This document shows, one piece after another, positions 1 to 9,369 of a stretch of DNA of 64,000 nucleotides. A program made the position numbers and the translations under genes. The notes beneath the pieces are model-generated. The model saw nothing but the letters and a program-made list of their open reading frames with translations, did not search any database and was not told the DNA's origin. How positions within the stretch are numbered: position 1 is the stretch's first letter; each line of letters begins with the position of its first letter. The DNA is taken from positions 149,993 to 213,992 of the forward strand of contig CAVXYA010000008.1 of the NCBI GenBank assembly GCA_963765955.1, read 5' to 3'. Source of the DNA: JAXDMK01 sp963765955 (lineage in GTDB: Bacteria; Actinomycetota; Acidimicrobiia; Acidimicrobiales; AC-14).

Positions 1-725
1 GCCAGGCTGACAACCACCCGTCCTCCGCCTTCACGGTCGACCAGCTCGAGGTCGCCCACCAGGGTCGGGTGGAGCTCCTCGGCCGCCAGCACGTGGACGA
101 CCATCACGTCGCCCCCCCGGGACGGGAGCCGGCTGAGGGCGCCCTCCCACTCGGCGGTCAGGAGGTCGGACACGACCACGGTCAGGCCGGCGGGACCGGG
201 GCGGGCGAGGAGCGACGACACCGCCGCGGCGAAGGCGGTGTCGCCCGTCGCCTCCAGGCTCGACAGGTGCCCGAAGAGGGCGGGCACCGCCCCCCGGCCC
301 GCGAACCGTGGCGCAGCCCGTTGGAGGGGGAAGGTGTGGACGCTCACCGGGTCTCGTCGGGTGAGGGCCACGAACCCGAGGGCGGCGGCCACCCGCTTGG
401 CCATGTCGAGCTTGCCCGCCGTCGCCATCGACGCCGACGTGTCGACCAGCAGGCGGAGGTGGAGGTCGTCCTCCGCCTCGTACAGCCGCAGGAGGAGGAC
501 GTCGAGGCGGGCGTACAGGAAGTAGTCGATGCGGCGGAAGTCGTCGCCCGGGTGGTACTGGCGGTAGTCGGCGAAGTCGGGGGACGCGCCGTGGCGGGTG
601 GAGCGGTGCTCGCCGGCGAAATGTCCCGCCAGCCGCCGACGGGTGCCGAGCTGGAGCGCCTCCAGCCGGGCCAGGAGCCGGGGATCGAGCAGCCGGCCGC
701 CGGCCGTCCCTCCGGTGCCCGTCAC
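1..725 (-). CDS. DUF58 family protein, C-terminus outside window
   Basis: Reads leftward from a GTG at 723-725 and runs off the window edge, with about 241 codons visible and the frame open throughout. DUF58 proteins are vWA-like partners of MoxR ATPases. Seen: the family signature YHPGDDFRRID at residues 57-67, then a DTSAS metal-binding (MIDAS-like) motif at 95-99, then alternating hydrophobic strands as in a vWA fold. It lies 100 bp downstream of the MoxR gene on the same strand, the usual order for this pair. Another in-frame GTG lies eight codons upstream, so the start is approximate. Its role, probably chaperone-like assembly of a membrane or surface complex, is inferred from the family. 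Confidence 0.85.
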   Translation of the reverse strand, partial: MTGTGGTAGGRLLDPRLLARLEALQLGTRRRLAGHFAGEHRSTRHGASPDFADYRQYHPGDDFRRIDYFLYARLDVLLLRLYEAEDDLHLRLLVDTSASMATAGKLDMAKRVAAALGFVALTRRDPVSVHTFPLQRAAPRFAGRGAVPALFGHLSSLEATGDTAFAAAVSSLLARPGPAGLTVVVSDLLTAEWEGALSRLPSRGGDVMVVHVLAAEELHPTLVGDLELVDREGGGRVVVSL

Positions 726-825
726 GCTCCCGTCCCGTCCCGTTTCACGCACTCGTAGGGACGTGCTTTCCCCGAGAACAGGCGATTTCACGGCCCTACG
801 GATGCACGAAACGCGGGAGTCGGCC

Positions 826-1842
826 TCACGGCGCCCCGCGGATCCCCGCCGGCGGCTCGGGCACCGCGGCCAGGACGGCGGCGACCAGGTCGTCGGCCGA
901 GACACCGTCGGCCACCGCCTCGTAGCCGAGCACCAGCCGGTGGCGGAGGGCGGCGACGGCCACCCGGCGGACGTCGGCGGTGGCCACGTTGGGCCGACCG
1001 TCGAGCAGGGCGGTGGCCTTGGCCGCCAGGATCAGGGCCTGGGCCCCCCGGGGGGACGCCCCGAAACGCACGTAGCGGCGCACCGGGTCGGGCGCCTCGG
1101 CGTGGGCCGGGTGGGTGGCGATCACCAGGTCGACGGCATGCTGCACCACGTGGGAGGCGGCCGGCACCCGGCGGGTGAGGTCGATCATGGCCGACAGGAC
1201 CCGGGCGTCGGCCACCCGGTCGATCCGGAAGTGGGCGTCGCCGGTGGTGCGCTCGACCACCGCCACCAGGTCGGATGCGGGGGGGAAGGGCACCACTACC
1301 TTGAGCAGGAAGCGGTCGAGCTGGGCCTCGGGGAGGGGGTAGGTGCCTTCCATCTCGATCGGGTTCTGGGTGGCCATGACCAGGAAGGGACGGGGCAGGG
1401 GCCGGGTCTCGCCGGCGACCGTCACCGCCCGCTCCTGCATGGCCTCCAGCAGCGCCGACTGGGTCTTGGGCGTGGCCCGGTTGACCTCGTCGGCCAGCAC
1501 CAGGCTGGCGAACACCGGTCCCGGCCGGAAGCGGAAGCTGCGCCGTCCGGCCTCGTCCTCCTCCAAGACCTGCGTGCCCAGGATGTCGGCCGGCATGAGG
1601 TCAGGGGTGAACTGGACCCGGCTGAAGGGCAGGTCGACGGCCGCGGCCAGGGTCTTGAGGAGCATGGTCTTGCCCAGCCCGGGGACCCCTTCGAGGAGGA
1701 CGTGGCCCTCGCACAGCATGCACACCAGCACGTGGCGGACGAGGTCGGCTTGGCCCACGATGACCCGCCCGATCTGCTCCTCGACGGCTCGAGCCCGCTC
1801 GACGTACTCCTCGGGGGTGACGGTCGTCTCGGTGATGGTCAT
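826..1842 (-). CDS. MoxR-family AAA+ ATPase
   Basis: 338-residue AAA+ ATPase of the MoxR group, which works with vWA/DUF58 proteins to mature or remodel complexes. Visible are Walker A GVPGLGKT (about residue 53), Walker B LVLADEVNRA, sensor-1 ATQNP followed by the MoxR-typical EMEGTYPLPEAQLDRF, and a C-terminal lid domain. The ATG at 1840-1842 overlaps the stop of the upstream gene by the ATGA arrangement, so translation is probably coupled. The length is typical and no frame break is seen. Confidence 0.93.
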   Translation of the reverse strand: MTITETTVTPEEYVERARAVEEQIGRVIVGQADLVRHVLVCMLCEGHVLLEGVPGLGKTMLLKTLAAAVDLPFSRVQFTPDLMPADILGTQVLEEDEAGRRSFRFRPGPVFASLVLADEVNRATPKTQSALLEAMQERAVTVAGETRPLPRPFLVMATQNPIEMEGTYPLPEAQLDRFLLKVVVPFPPASDLVAVVERTTGDAHFRIDRVADARVLSAMIDLTRRVPAASHVVQHAVDLVIATHPAHAEAPDPVRRYVRFGASPRGAQALILAAKATALLDGRPNVATADVRRVAVAALRHRLVLGYEAVADGVSADDLVAAVLAAVPEPPAGIRGAP

Positions 1843-3524
1843 TGGCCTTCGGTAAGCGCGGAGAAGTAGGCCTGGACGAGCGCCCGTTGGGTGGGGGGGA
1901 TGTCGAGCCGGTCGAGGGCCGCGGTGGCCTCGGCCGAGTAGCGGGGCAAGACGCTGGCGAGCGGGACCTGGGCCTGGTTCTGCAGGGTGAGCCCGTCGCC
2001 CTTGCCCACGACCCGGCTCGGACCCTCCCCCTGCTGGCCGGTGGTGTTGAGAACCTCGCCGTCGGTGCCGCTGGCCGGGTCGTACACGGTGGCAGTCTCC
2101 AGCCCGCCCGACGGGTTGTTGCCGGTGCCGCCACCGACGACGCCCGGTCCGCCCTGGCCGCTGCCGGTGCGGGCATTGCTCCCCGCCACCTGCCCCGAAG
2201 CCCCGCCTTGACCTTGTCCTTGTCCCTGCCCCTGTCCTTGACCTTGTCCCTGCCCCTGTCCCTGGCCCTGGCCCTGACCCTGCCCCTGGCCTTGACCCTG
2301 CCCCTGCCCCTGCCCCTGACCTTGTCCCTGCCCCTGACCTTGTCCCTGTCCCTGGCCGGGAGCGGACGAGAGCCCGTCTCGGGCGGACGCGATGGCCGAA
2401 AGGGCGCCGACGGTGGCCTCCTGGCCCGACACCGAGCCGGCGGCCGCCTCCTGGGCGTCGGCGGCCGCACCCATGCCGGTGGCGGCCCCGGTGAGGTCGC
2501 CGTTGGCCAGGGCGGTGGCGGCCGACGCCAGGGCCGAGGCGGCGTCGGTGTTGCCCGCGGCCTGGGTGGCGGCCAGCGCCGCCAGCCGCTCGGCCAGCGC
2601 CTGGCGCTCCTCGGGGCTGAGCTGGGCCAGGGCCGAGGCCGCCGCCCGCAGCTGGCTGGCGGCGTCGCCCCCGGCCGACGCGCCCGGCAGCGGCGACGAG
2701 GCCAGGCTCCGGTCGAGGCCCCGCACCGCCGCCTTCTGGGCCAGCAGGTTGGGCGAGAGCTGCGCCGCCAGCTCCCGGGCGGCGGCGTCGAGCGCCTCCT
2801 GGCCCCGTTGCACGGTGGGGGCGGTGGCCAGCTCCCGGGCCAGCTCCTCCAGCCGGTCGGCCAGCTCCTCCTGGGTGGGCGAGGGCGGGGTGGCGGCCCG
2901 CAGCTCGGCGGCCGCGTCCCTGAGCTCGTCGGCCTCGGCGTCGAGGACCGCCTGCTCGGCGGCCTGGCGGCGACGGACGTCGTCCTGGTGGTTGGCGGTG
3001 ACACCGAGGGCGACCGCCGCCAGCGCCAGGCCGGCCACGACCCCCAGCCGGCGACGGTCGATACGGACCGGCACCGCCTCCGACGGTCGACGGCCGGCGG
3101 CCAGGTCGGCGGCCCGGGCCCGCACCCGCTCCCCGAACAGCCCCGATCCCGATCCCGTCCCGCCCCGGACGCACCATCCGCCGCCCCGGCCCCGCCCCCG
3201 CCCGCCCCCGGCCCCGGCCCCGGCCTCCCGGGTGTCGAGCTCGAGGGCGGTGGCGAAGACGTCGCCCGTCCCCAGGCCCCGGTCGGCGGCCCGGGCCGCC
3301 ACCAGCATCGGCACCTTGACCACCAGGCTGGCGACGACCAGGGCGACCACGGCCACGACCGTCACCCCCACCGCCGCCGCCTCCGGCCAGGCCCACGGCC
3401 GCATTCGCCCGGCCAGCACCAGGGCCAACGCCAGTGCCGCCACCGCCGGCGCGATCCACTGCCCAGTCGCCACCCCCCACGCCAGTCGCAACCGCCGGCG
3501 GACGCCCACCAGCAGCTCGGTCAC
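1839..3524 (-). CDS. Membrane protein with coiled coil and long Gly-Gln repeat (DUF4175-like)
   Basis: About 561 residues from the GTG at 3522-3524, chosen because it forms a GTGA overlap with the preceding permease gene; the frame is also open further upstream. Two hydrophobic segments lie near the N-terminus (one about residues 20-40, one about 50-75) and a third after about residue 165. A long Ala/Glu/Leu-rich helical region follows, then more than 20 consecutive Gly-Gln dipeptides, then a globular tail. This layout (N-terminal membrane helices, coiled coil, Q/G-rich stretch, beside MoxR) resembles DUF4175-type proteins, but the assignment is by architecture only. It lies between the ABC permease and MoxR genes in one operon. 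Confidence 0.75.
   Translation of the reverse strand: MTELLVGVRRRLRLAWGVATGQWIAPAVAALALALVLAGRMRPWAWPEAAAVGVTVVAVVALVVASLVVKVPMLVAARAADRGLGTGDVFATALELDTREAGAGAGGGRGRGRGGGWCVRGGTGSGSGLFGERVRARAADLAAGRRPSEAVPVRIDRRRLGVVAGLALAAVALGVTANHQDDVRRRQAAEQAVLDAEADELRDAAAELRAATPPSPTQEELADRLEELARELATAPTVQRGQEALDAAARELAAQLSPNLLAQKAAVRGLDRSLASSPLPGASAGGDAASQLRAAASALAQLSPEERQALAERLAALAATQAAGNTDAASALASAATALANGDLTGAATGMGAAADAQEAAAGSVSGQEATVGALSAIASARDGLSSAPGQGQGQGQGQGQGQGQGQGQGQGQGQGQGQGQGQGQGQGQGQGQGQGQGQGGASGQVAGSNARTGSGQGGPGVVGGGTGNNPSGGLETATVYDPASGTDGEVLNTTGQQGEGPSRVVGKGDGLTLQNQAQVPLASVLPRYSAEATAALDRLDIPPTQRALVQAYFSALTEGQ
2206..2357 (-). repeat. Hexanucleotide-type tandem repeat coding for (Gly-Gln)n
   Basis: About 150 bp of imperfect 6-bp units (plus-strand forms ccctgt, cccttg, ccctgg and relatives) inside the membrane-protein gene. 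All unit variants still encode Gly-Gln on the minus strand. The synonymous variation within a constant peptide suggests that the dipeptide repeat itself is selected. Copy number could vary between strains by slippage without changing frame. Confidence 0.85.
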
Positions 3525-4836
3525 GACGCATCCCTCGTCGACGGCAGGCTTACCCGGCGCACGGCCATCACCAGGGCCAGGCCGGACAGGACGGCCGATC
3601 CGACCAGCCACGCGACCCACATCCGCATCCCCGCCACCTCGGCCCGGGGCGCGGCACGTCGTCGATGAACGGCCCGAACTGGAAGTTGGCGCCGTTGTCG
3701 ATGAACAGCCCGTCGCCGGGGAACATCACCGGATCGTCAGCGCCGACCGGCGGCGCCACCGCGATCGCCTCCGCCTTCGCCTCCGCCGCCCCGACGGTCG
3801 CCCCGACCGCCGCCCCCACTGCCGCCCCCACTGCCGTCGTCGGCGCCACCGCCTGCGCCTCCGCCGGCTCCGGCGCCGCGGGTGCCGTGGTCGCCGGCCC
3901 CGCCCGGCCGGGGGCGAAGAGCGGCGCCGTGGGTCTTGGAAGCGGCATCGGCATCGGCACCGGCCGCCCACCCCCTATGTCGATCACTCCGACGTTGCCG
4001 TCGATCTCGACGAACCCGCCGCCGGAGGACGAGGACGAGAAGTCGGTGATGTCGGGCCGCACCAGGTCGACCAGGGCGGTGAACGGCGAGTCGATCGAGG
4101 ACTCCTGGTTGCGGCCCTGGACGACGTCGGCCGTGGCGACGAACGGGTTGAGGGCGAGGATGGCGGGCGACGCCTTGTTGACCGGCCCGTCCATGGCCCG
4201 CTGGCCGCCGTAGACGATGAACGTCCCGATGACGAGGAGGGCGGTGAGGCCGTAGGCGAACACCGTCGCCGCCTGGGTGCGCTTCAGCAAGGCCGAGCAG
4301 GCGACGGCCAGGCTGGCCAGGACGACGGCCGTCAGCAGGACCATGACGACCCCCTTGAGCACCTCGGCGACCGACACCCCACCCACCAGGAACGGGACGC
4401 TGAGCAGCGGGAGGCTGGCGATGACCAGGAAGGAGGTGAAGGCCAGCGACGACAGCAGCTTGCCCAGCACGATCGAACGGGGCCGCAGCAGCGTGACCTG
4501 CAGCGATACCAGGGTCTGGCGCTCGCGCTCGCCGGAGATGGCCGACGCGGTGAGCCCGGGGACGATGAAGCACACCAGCATCAGCATGAAGAACAGCAGC
4601 CAGTGGAAGATCGACCGGCCCACGGTCGACGACGCCAGCGGGTCGGCGAAGTCGCTGCCCGACAGCGACTGGGAGGCGCCCAGGTAGACGAAGCGCAGGA
4701 TCAGGGCCAGCACGGCCAGGTACCCGGTGACGACCACCCCCGTGAGCCGGCCCCGCATCCGCTGCTTGAGCTCACGGGCCAGCACCGGGTTGAGCGGCGG
4801 CAGGGTTCGGGGCAAAGAAGCCAACAAGGTCCTCAC
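3521..4836 (-). CDS. ABC-2 type transporter permease, frame-shifted near its end
   Basis: Permease partner of the adjacent ATPase. The GTG at 4834-4836 overlaps the ATPase stop (GTGA). About six hydrophobic segments are visible, with an ISGERERQTLVSL motif after the second helix that is characteristic of ABC-2 permeases. A long Ala/Val/Pro-rich extracytoplasmic stretch follows. The last helix (MRMWVAWLVGSAVLSGLA) is encoded one frame over. One extra base in the C-run near 3650 would join it and give a stop at 3521-3523 overlapping the next start, so I read the break as a one-base deletion. The exported substrate is unknown. Confidence 0.82.
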
Positions 4837-5801
4837 TGGAGCGTCCCTTCCGTCACCCGGAGGAACACGTCCTCCAGGCCCGACTCCTCGACCCGGAACT
4901 CGAGCACGGCCAGATCCTCGTCGACCACCAGCCGCCGGAGGAGCGCCCGCTGCTCGTCCTCGTCGGCGACGGTGAAGCTGCGGACCTCTCCGCCCGCCAG
5001 GCGGACGACGACCGTGCGCCCGGCCCCCGCCCCCGCCTGGGCGCCGATGTCCTTGGGGGCGCCGACGGCCAGCAGCCGGCCCGCCTCCATGATGGCGATG
5101 TGGCTGCACATCTCCTCCATCTCAGAGAGGATGTGGGAGCTGATGACGATGGTCTTGCCCATCGACTGCAGCTCGGCCAGCAGCACCCGCAGCTCCACCC
5201 GGGCCCGGGGGTCGAGGCCGCTGGCGGGCTCGTCGAGCAGCAGCACCTCGGGGTCGTGGACGAGGGCCCGGGCCAGGGCCAGGCGCTGCTTCATGCCCCG
5301 GGAGAGCGACTCGACCATCGCCGTCCGCTTGACCTCCAGCCCCACCAGCTCGAGGAGGCCGTCGACCAGCCCCTTCCACCCGGCCCGGGGCAGGGAGTAG
5401 GCGGCGGCGAAGAACTCGAGGTACTCCTGCACCGACAGGTTGTCGTAGACGCCGAGGACGTCGGGCATGTAGCCCACCCGCCGGCGGACGCCGCGGGCGT
5501 CGGTGGCCGGGTCGCAGCCGGCCACCTGGGCCGTGCCCGACGTGGGGCTGAGCACCGAGGCCAGGATCGACAGGGTCGTGCTCTTGCCCGCCCCGTTGGG
5601 TCCGATGAGGCCGAACACGCTCCCGGTGGGGACCTCCAGCGACAGGTCCCGCACCGCGTACAGGTCGCCGAACCGCTTGGTGAGCCCGACCGTCCGCACG
5701 GCGACGGCCGAACTCACGTCGACCGGTTCGACCGGGGCAGGCTCGGCGGGCTCCTCAACGGGGAGCGTCTCGACAACCACCACGGGCTGGTCGTCGGTCA
5801 C
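4833..5801 (-). CDS. ABC transporter ATP-binding protein
   Basis: About 322 residues from the GTG at 5799-5801, overlapping the preceding stop by GTGA. A Pro/Glu/Val-rich N-terminal leader of about 30 residues precedes a complete nucleotide-binding domain: Walker A GPNGAGKS, signature LSRGMKQRL, Walker B VLLLDEPASGLDP and the switch His in SSHILSE. The C-terminal extension (about 80 residues) is typical of ABC-2 exporters. It is translationally coupled to its permease (4-bp overlap). The neighbours suggest that this exporter works with the MoxR/DUF58 and GATase-like proteins at the cell surface. Confidence 0.93.
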   Translation of the reverse strand: MTDDQPVVVVETLPVEEPAEPAPVEPVDVSSAVAVRTVGLTKRFGDLYAVRDLSLEVPTGSVFGLIGPNGAGKSTTLSILASVLSPTSGTAQVAGCDPATDARGVRRRVGYMPDVLGVYDNLSVQEYLEFFAAAYSLPRAGWKGLVDGLLELVGLEVKRTAMVESLSRGMKQRLALARALVHDPEVLLLDEPASGLDPRARVELRVLLAELQSMGKTIVISSHILSEMEEMCSHIAIMEAGRLLAVGAPKDIGAQAGAGAGRTVVVRLAGGEVRSFTVADEDEQRALLRRLVVDEDLAVLEFRVEESGLEDVFLRVTEGTLQ

Positions 5802-7922
5802 GGCGTCTCCCGGAGGGTGAACAGCCCGCTGTCGTCGACACCGGAGGAGACCGCCGGGAACCGGAGGTGGATCACGTCGCCCTGCACCGCGCCCGCCGGC
5901 AGGCGGAACTCGGCCGACCCCTTGAGCTGCAGGTCCTGGGCCGAGACCGGTGCGACGGGCCGCCAGCCGCCGTCCAGCCACGCCTCCACCTGGTCGACCG
6001 GACCCCGGAGGGTGAGACGGGAGGGGTCGGGGGTGCGGGCGCCGCGGTCGGCGTCCCGGGTGACGAAGCGCACGACGAACTGCGACCGGCCCCGGAAGTC
6101 GGGGGACCGGACGACCTCCCGGCGGATGTCGAGGGTGTCGTGGCCGGCCTCGACCCGGTCCCGGCCGACGACGAGCGTCCGCCCGCCGCTCCCCGCCTCC
6201 GTGCCCGTCGACCTCCACCGGGGGGGAGAACGACCGGGTCCAGCCGGCGGCCACCGCCTCGCCCGGGCCCAGGAACTCCTGGCCGCCCAGGCGCCGGGCC
6301 GTCTCCCAGAGGGTGAAGTCGGTGTCGCCGCCGTCGCCCGGTGAGAAGCCGTCGAACCCGCCCCACACCCGCAGGCCGGCCGGTCCGCCGCCCTCGAAGA
6401 AGAAGTTGAGGTCGGTGTCCGTCATCCGCCACTCGCGTTCCTCGCCGGGTGCCAGGGCGCCGACCAGGGCCTCGCCCGTGCCCACGAACACGGCGACGTC
6501 ATCCAACGGGAACGAGGTGGAGTTCTTGACCCGGCCCGACGCCTCGCCGGCCGCCGACGTCACCGCCGTCACCTCGAGCCTCCCTTCACCGCCCGCCGGC
6601 CCGCTCGACGGAACGACGCCGAACTGGCCCGCCTCGAGAGGAAGGGTCGCCTCGGTGCCGTCGGGGGTGACGGCGACCGACGAGAGGGCAGTGGCCCCGT
6701 TCTCCGTGTCCACCCCGTCTGGCATCCACCCCGGGCCGAAGCGAAGGCGGGACGTCTGGCCGCCGGCCGAGAACACGCCCAGCCAGGTGGTGGCCGTCGA
6801 CCCGCTCACGCCGGTGGCCACGATGCTGGTGTCGACCTGGCGGGTGGTGTCGCGCAGCCCCCGCCCGCCGACGTAGCTGCCGGCCGCGAACAGGACGGCC
6901 ACGAGGGGCACCACGACCCAGGCCAGCTCGGGATGACCCTGGCGGCGGAGGACGAAGAAGGCCAGGGGGCCCGCGACCAGGACGTACACCACCAAGAAGG
7001 CGACCAGCCAGCCCAGCCGGGGCACCCGCAGCCCGGCCTCCTCGGCCAGCGTCTGACCGACCATGCCGTTGCCGAAGCGGAAGGACGGGTCACCGGCGAC
7101 GGCCCACCCGGTGGGCTCCACCAGACCCGGCCAGCGCCCGGCGGCGATGGCCCCGCCCGTGAGGCGGACTTCGCCGCGACCGGCCGGCGCCCGCCCGTCC
7201 GAACCCGGTTGCCATGCCGGCGGCAGCCCGTCCACCGCCTGGCCCAGGTCGGCGTCGACCAGGAGGTGACCGCCCTGCTCCACCCATGCCAGCACCGCCT
7301 CGCGGGTGGACGCCGGCAGCCGCCCGAGCTCGTCGGCGGCGGCCCCGATGGTGCTCACCGGTCCCAGGCTGGCCGGGGCCTGGGCCAGCTCGGCCGGTCC
7401 GAGGGCGGCGAAACGGGCGGTGCCGGCGTCGACCGAGAGCGGGGCGGGCCCGGGCACGCCCCGACCGCCCAGGGCGCCCGGCAGCAGTCCCACCAGCTCC
7501 TGGCCGGTCGAGCTCTGCAGGACCCCGCTGCCGGTGGCGATGTCGTCCGAGCCGTCGCGGAGACGGGCGCTGACGACGACCGGCCCGGCGAGCCGGAAGG
7601 ACTGGTACGCGGGCACCACGACCAGGAATTCCTTGGTGCTGCCCCCGGGGACCTCGACGGGCACGCTCACCGCCGTGTCCTCCGCCACCGCCACCTCCAG
7701 CCGTCCCCGGAGAAGCCGGTCGGCGGCCACCTGCACCCGTACCGCCACCGGATGACCGGGGACGTACGACCCGTCGTAGGCCCCCGCCACCGCGAGGGTC
7801 GTCACCCCGGCCGCGGGGGCGGCGCCGGGCCCCGCGATCAGGACCGCGGAGAGGGGCGCCAGCGCGGCGACACCGAGGCGTCGGAGGCGGTTGCCCCTGG
7901 GCCAGCCCCTGCGTTGTCGCAC
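5798..7922 (-). CDS. Secreted or membrane-anchored GATase-like protein, one frameshift
   Basis: Starts at the GTG at 7920-7922, which leads into an Arg-rich n-region and a hydrophobic signal sequence ending in Ala-rich residues near 35. An N-terminal beta-rich domain is followed by a class-I-GATase-like region (a WVEQGGHLLVD segment), then two closely spaced membrane helices about two-thirds along (LVAFLVVYVLVAGPLAFFVL and the next), then another beta-rich domain. The frame shifts near 6193 in a G-run; one base less restores a continuous protein ending at 5798 in a GTGA overlap with the ATPase gene. Function unknown. The same layout recurs near ABC-2/MoxR operons, so a role in envelope transport is an inference. 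Confidence 0.75.
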
Positions 7923-8912
7923 GTCCTGTCCTCGGCTTTCTCCCGCAGCAGTCCCGCAGGCCGCAGTTGCCTTGGTACGACGTCTGCCGGACACGCCTGG
8001 TTCCCGGCCCCCACCCGGGTCCCTGCATGTGACCCCAGACGGTAGCGGGACATCCGCTCCACGGGGGGGCACCAGTCCACCAGCACCACCGCCGCCACCG
8101 CGGCCCACGCCCAGTAGTCGAGCCCCAGGACCAGCCACGTCCCGGCGTGGAAGGCCACCGCCGCCGCGGCGTAGACCGCGCCGACCCGGGTCGCGAGTCG
8201 GGGCCGTCCCTGGACGAGGAGCACGACCGGGAACGTCAGCTCGAGAAGGAGCACGAACGCGGCCAGGGCGTGGGCCATCCACGCCTGTCCCGCCAGCCAG
8301 GTGGGGATGCCGGGGAAGGCCACCCGCCCACCACCGGCCGCCTCGTAGAGGACGAAGCGCATGTTGTCGGTGATCACCCACGCGGCACCGGACTGGGTGA
8401 GCTTGGCCAGCCCGCTGAAGAAGTAGGCCCCCGCCACCACGACCAGGGCGGTCCGCACCGGCCAGCCGAACCGGCCCGAGACCGCCGCCCGAGCGGCTCG
8501 GTCCCGCCAACGCACCACCGGGGCCAGCAGGAAGGGCACCGCCGCCAGCAGGAGGAGGGCGTCGTTGTGGAGGAACTTGCCCCGGCTGCTGCGCAGGCCG
8601 GCCAGCACCAACAGGCACAGCCAGGCCATCGGGAAGGTGGCCCGCCGGCGCCAGCCGGCGACGGCGAGGACGGCCGCGATCGTCCCCACCACCTGCAGCC
8701 CGACGATGACCGCAGCACCGGGCATGCCGTCGAGCACCTCGAGGAACGAGACCGGGCGGAACAGCGCCGCCGGTTGCCCGGCCAGGTCGGACGTACGGGC
8801 CGGCGGCGATCCGGATCCCGATCACCGCCGCCAGCGCGGCCTGGGTGAGGAGCAGCCGGCGGGCGGAGCCGGGAGCGAAGAGGAACCTCTCGACGGAGCG
8901 CAGCGGGTTCAC
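7838..8912 (-). CDS. HTTM-domain membrane protein, one frameshift
   Basis: HTTM proteins share the N-terminal membrane domain of vitamin K-dependent gamma-carboxylase. Visible: several membrane helices, the segment KFLHNDALLLL, then AYFFSGLAKL and an aromatic-rich helix, all typical of the domain. The GTG at 8910-8912 overlaps the stop of the small upstream gene (GTGA). The first 30-odd residues (VNPLRSVERFLFAPGSARR onward) are in another frame; removing one base near 8800 joins them. The C-terminus overlaps the next gene's start by 85 bp, which is unusual and may reflect another indel or a later start for the neighbour. Confidence 0.8.
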
Positions 8913-9352
8913 GGCGCCGGGCACACGTGGCGGAGGTCGCGGCGTCCCCGGCCCGGATAGCGGGACGAGTCGGTGGTGGCGTAGACCCGGATCTCCCCCA
9001 CCTCGGTGCCGACCCGGGCCGTCTCCGCGGCCCACGCCCGGCACACGTCCCGCCGCGCCGCGGGCGACAGGCCGTCGAAGCCTTTGAGTACCCCGAGCTC
9101 GCCCCGGTGGCCGGCGGCGAACGACCCGAACGGGATGGGGCGCTCGACGCCGTCGGCCCCGATCCCGGTCGCCAGCCAGCCCCGAATCTCGCCCGTGCGC
9201 ACGTGGCTGAACAGCTTCCACCCGGAGAACGGCCACGCCTCCACCTGCAAGAGCCCGCAGGCCACGAAGACGGCGAGGAACACGGCCACGAACGCCCGCA
9301 CCCCCGGCCCCACGGAGCGCCCGTCCGCCGCCTTCGCTGCCCGGTTCTCCAA
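8909..9352 (-). CDS. Small membrane-anchored partner of HTTM protein
   Basis: 147 residues from the ATG at 9350-9352. One hydrophobic segment (about residues 18-36) is followed by a soluble domain with SGWKLFSHVRTGEIRGW. Short one-helix proteins of this kind are commonly found directly before HTTM genes and share this W/F-rich segment, so a joint function is likely. The stop overlaps the HTTM start by 4 bp. It is the first gene of the minus-strand operon that runs to the window edge. No catalytic motif is recognised. Confidence 0.75.
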   Translation of the reverse strand: MENRAAKAADGRSVGPGVRAFVAVFLAVFVACGLLQVEAWPFSGWKLFSHVRTGEIRGWLATGIGADGVERPIPFGSFAAGHRGELGVLKGFDGLSPAARRDVCRAWAAETARVGTEVGEIRVYATTDSSRYPGRGRRDLRHVCPAP

Positions 9353-9369
9353 CGCGCCGTCCGTGACGG

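Noticed and set aside
2206..2357. Short-unit repeat considered as a CRISPR-like or regulatory array
   Set aside because: Units are 6 bp without spacers and encode Gly-Gln in frame inside a gene.
2392..5400. Very long plus-strand open frame opposite the ABC/MoxR operon
   Set aside because: It is rich in Arg/Ser/Ala with no domains, runs against six real genes with overlapping starts, and arises from high-GC codon bias.
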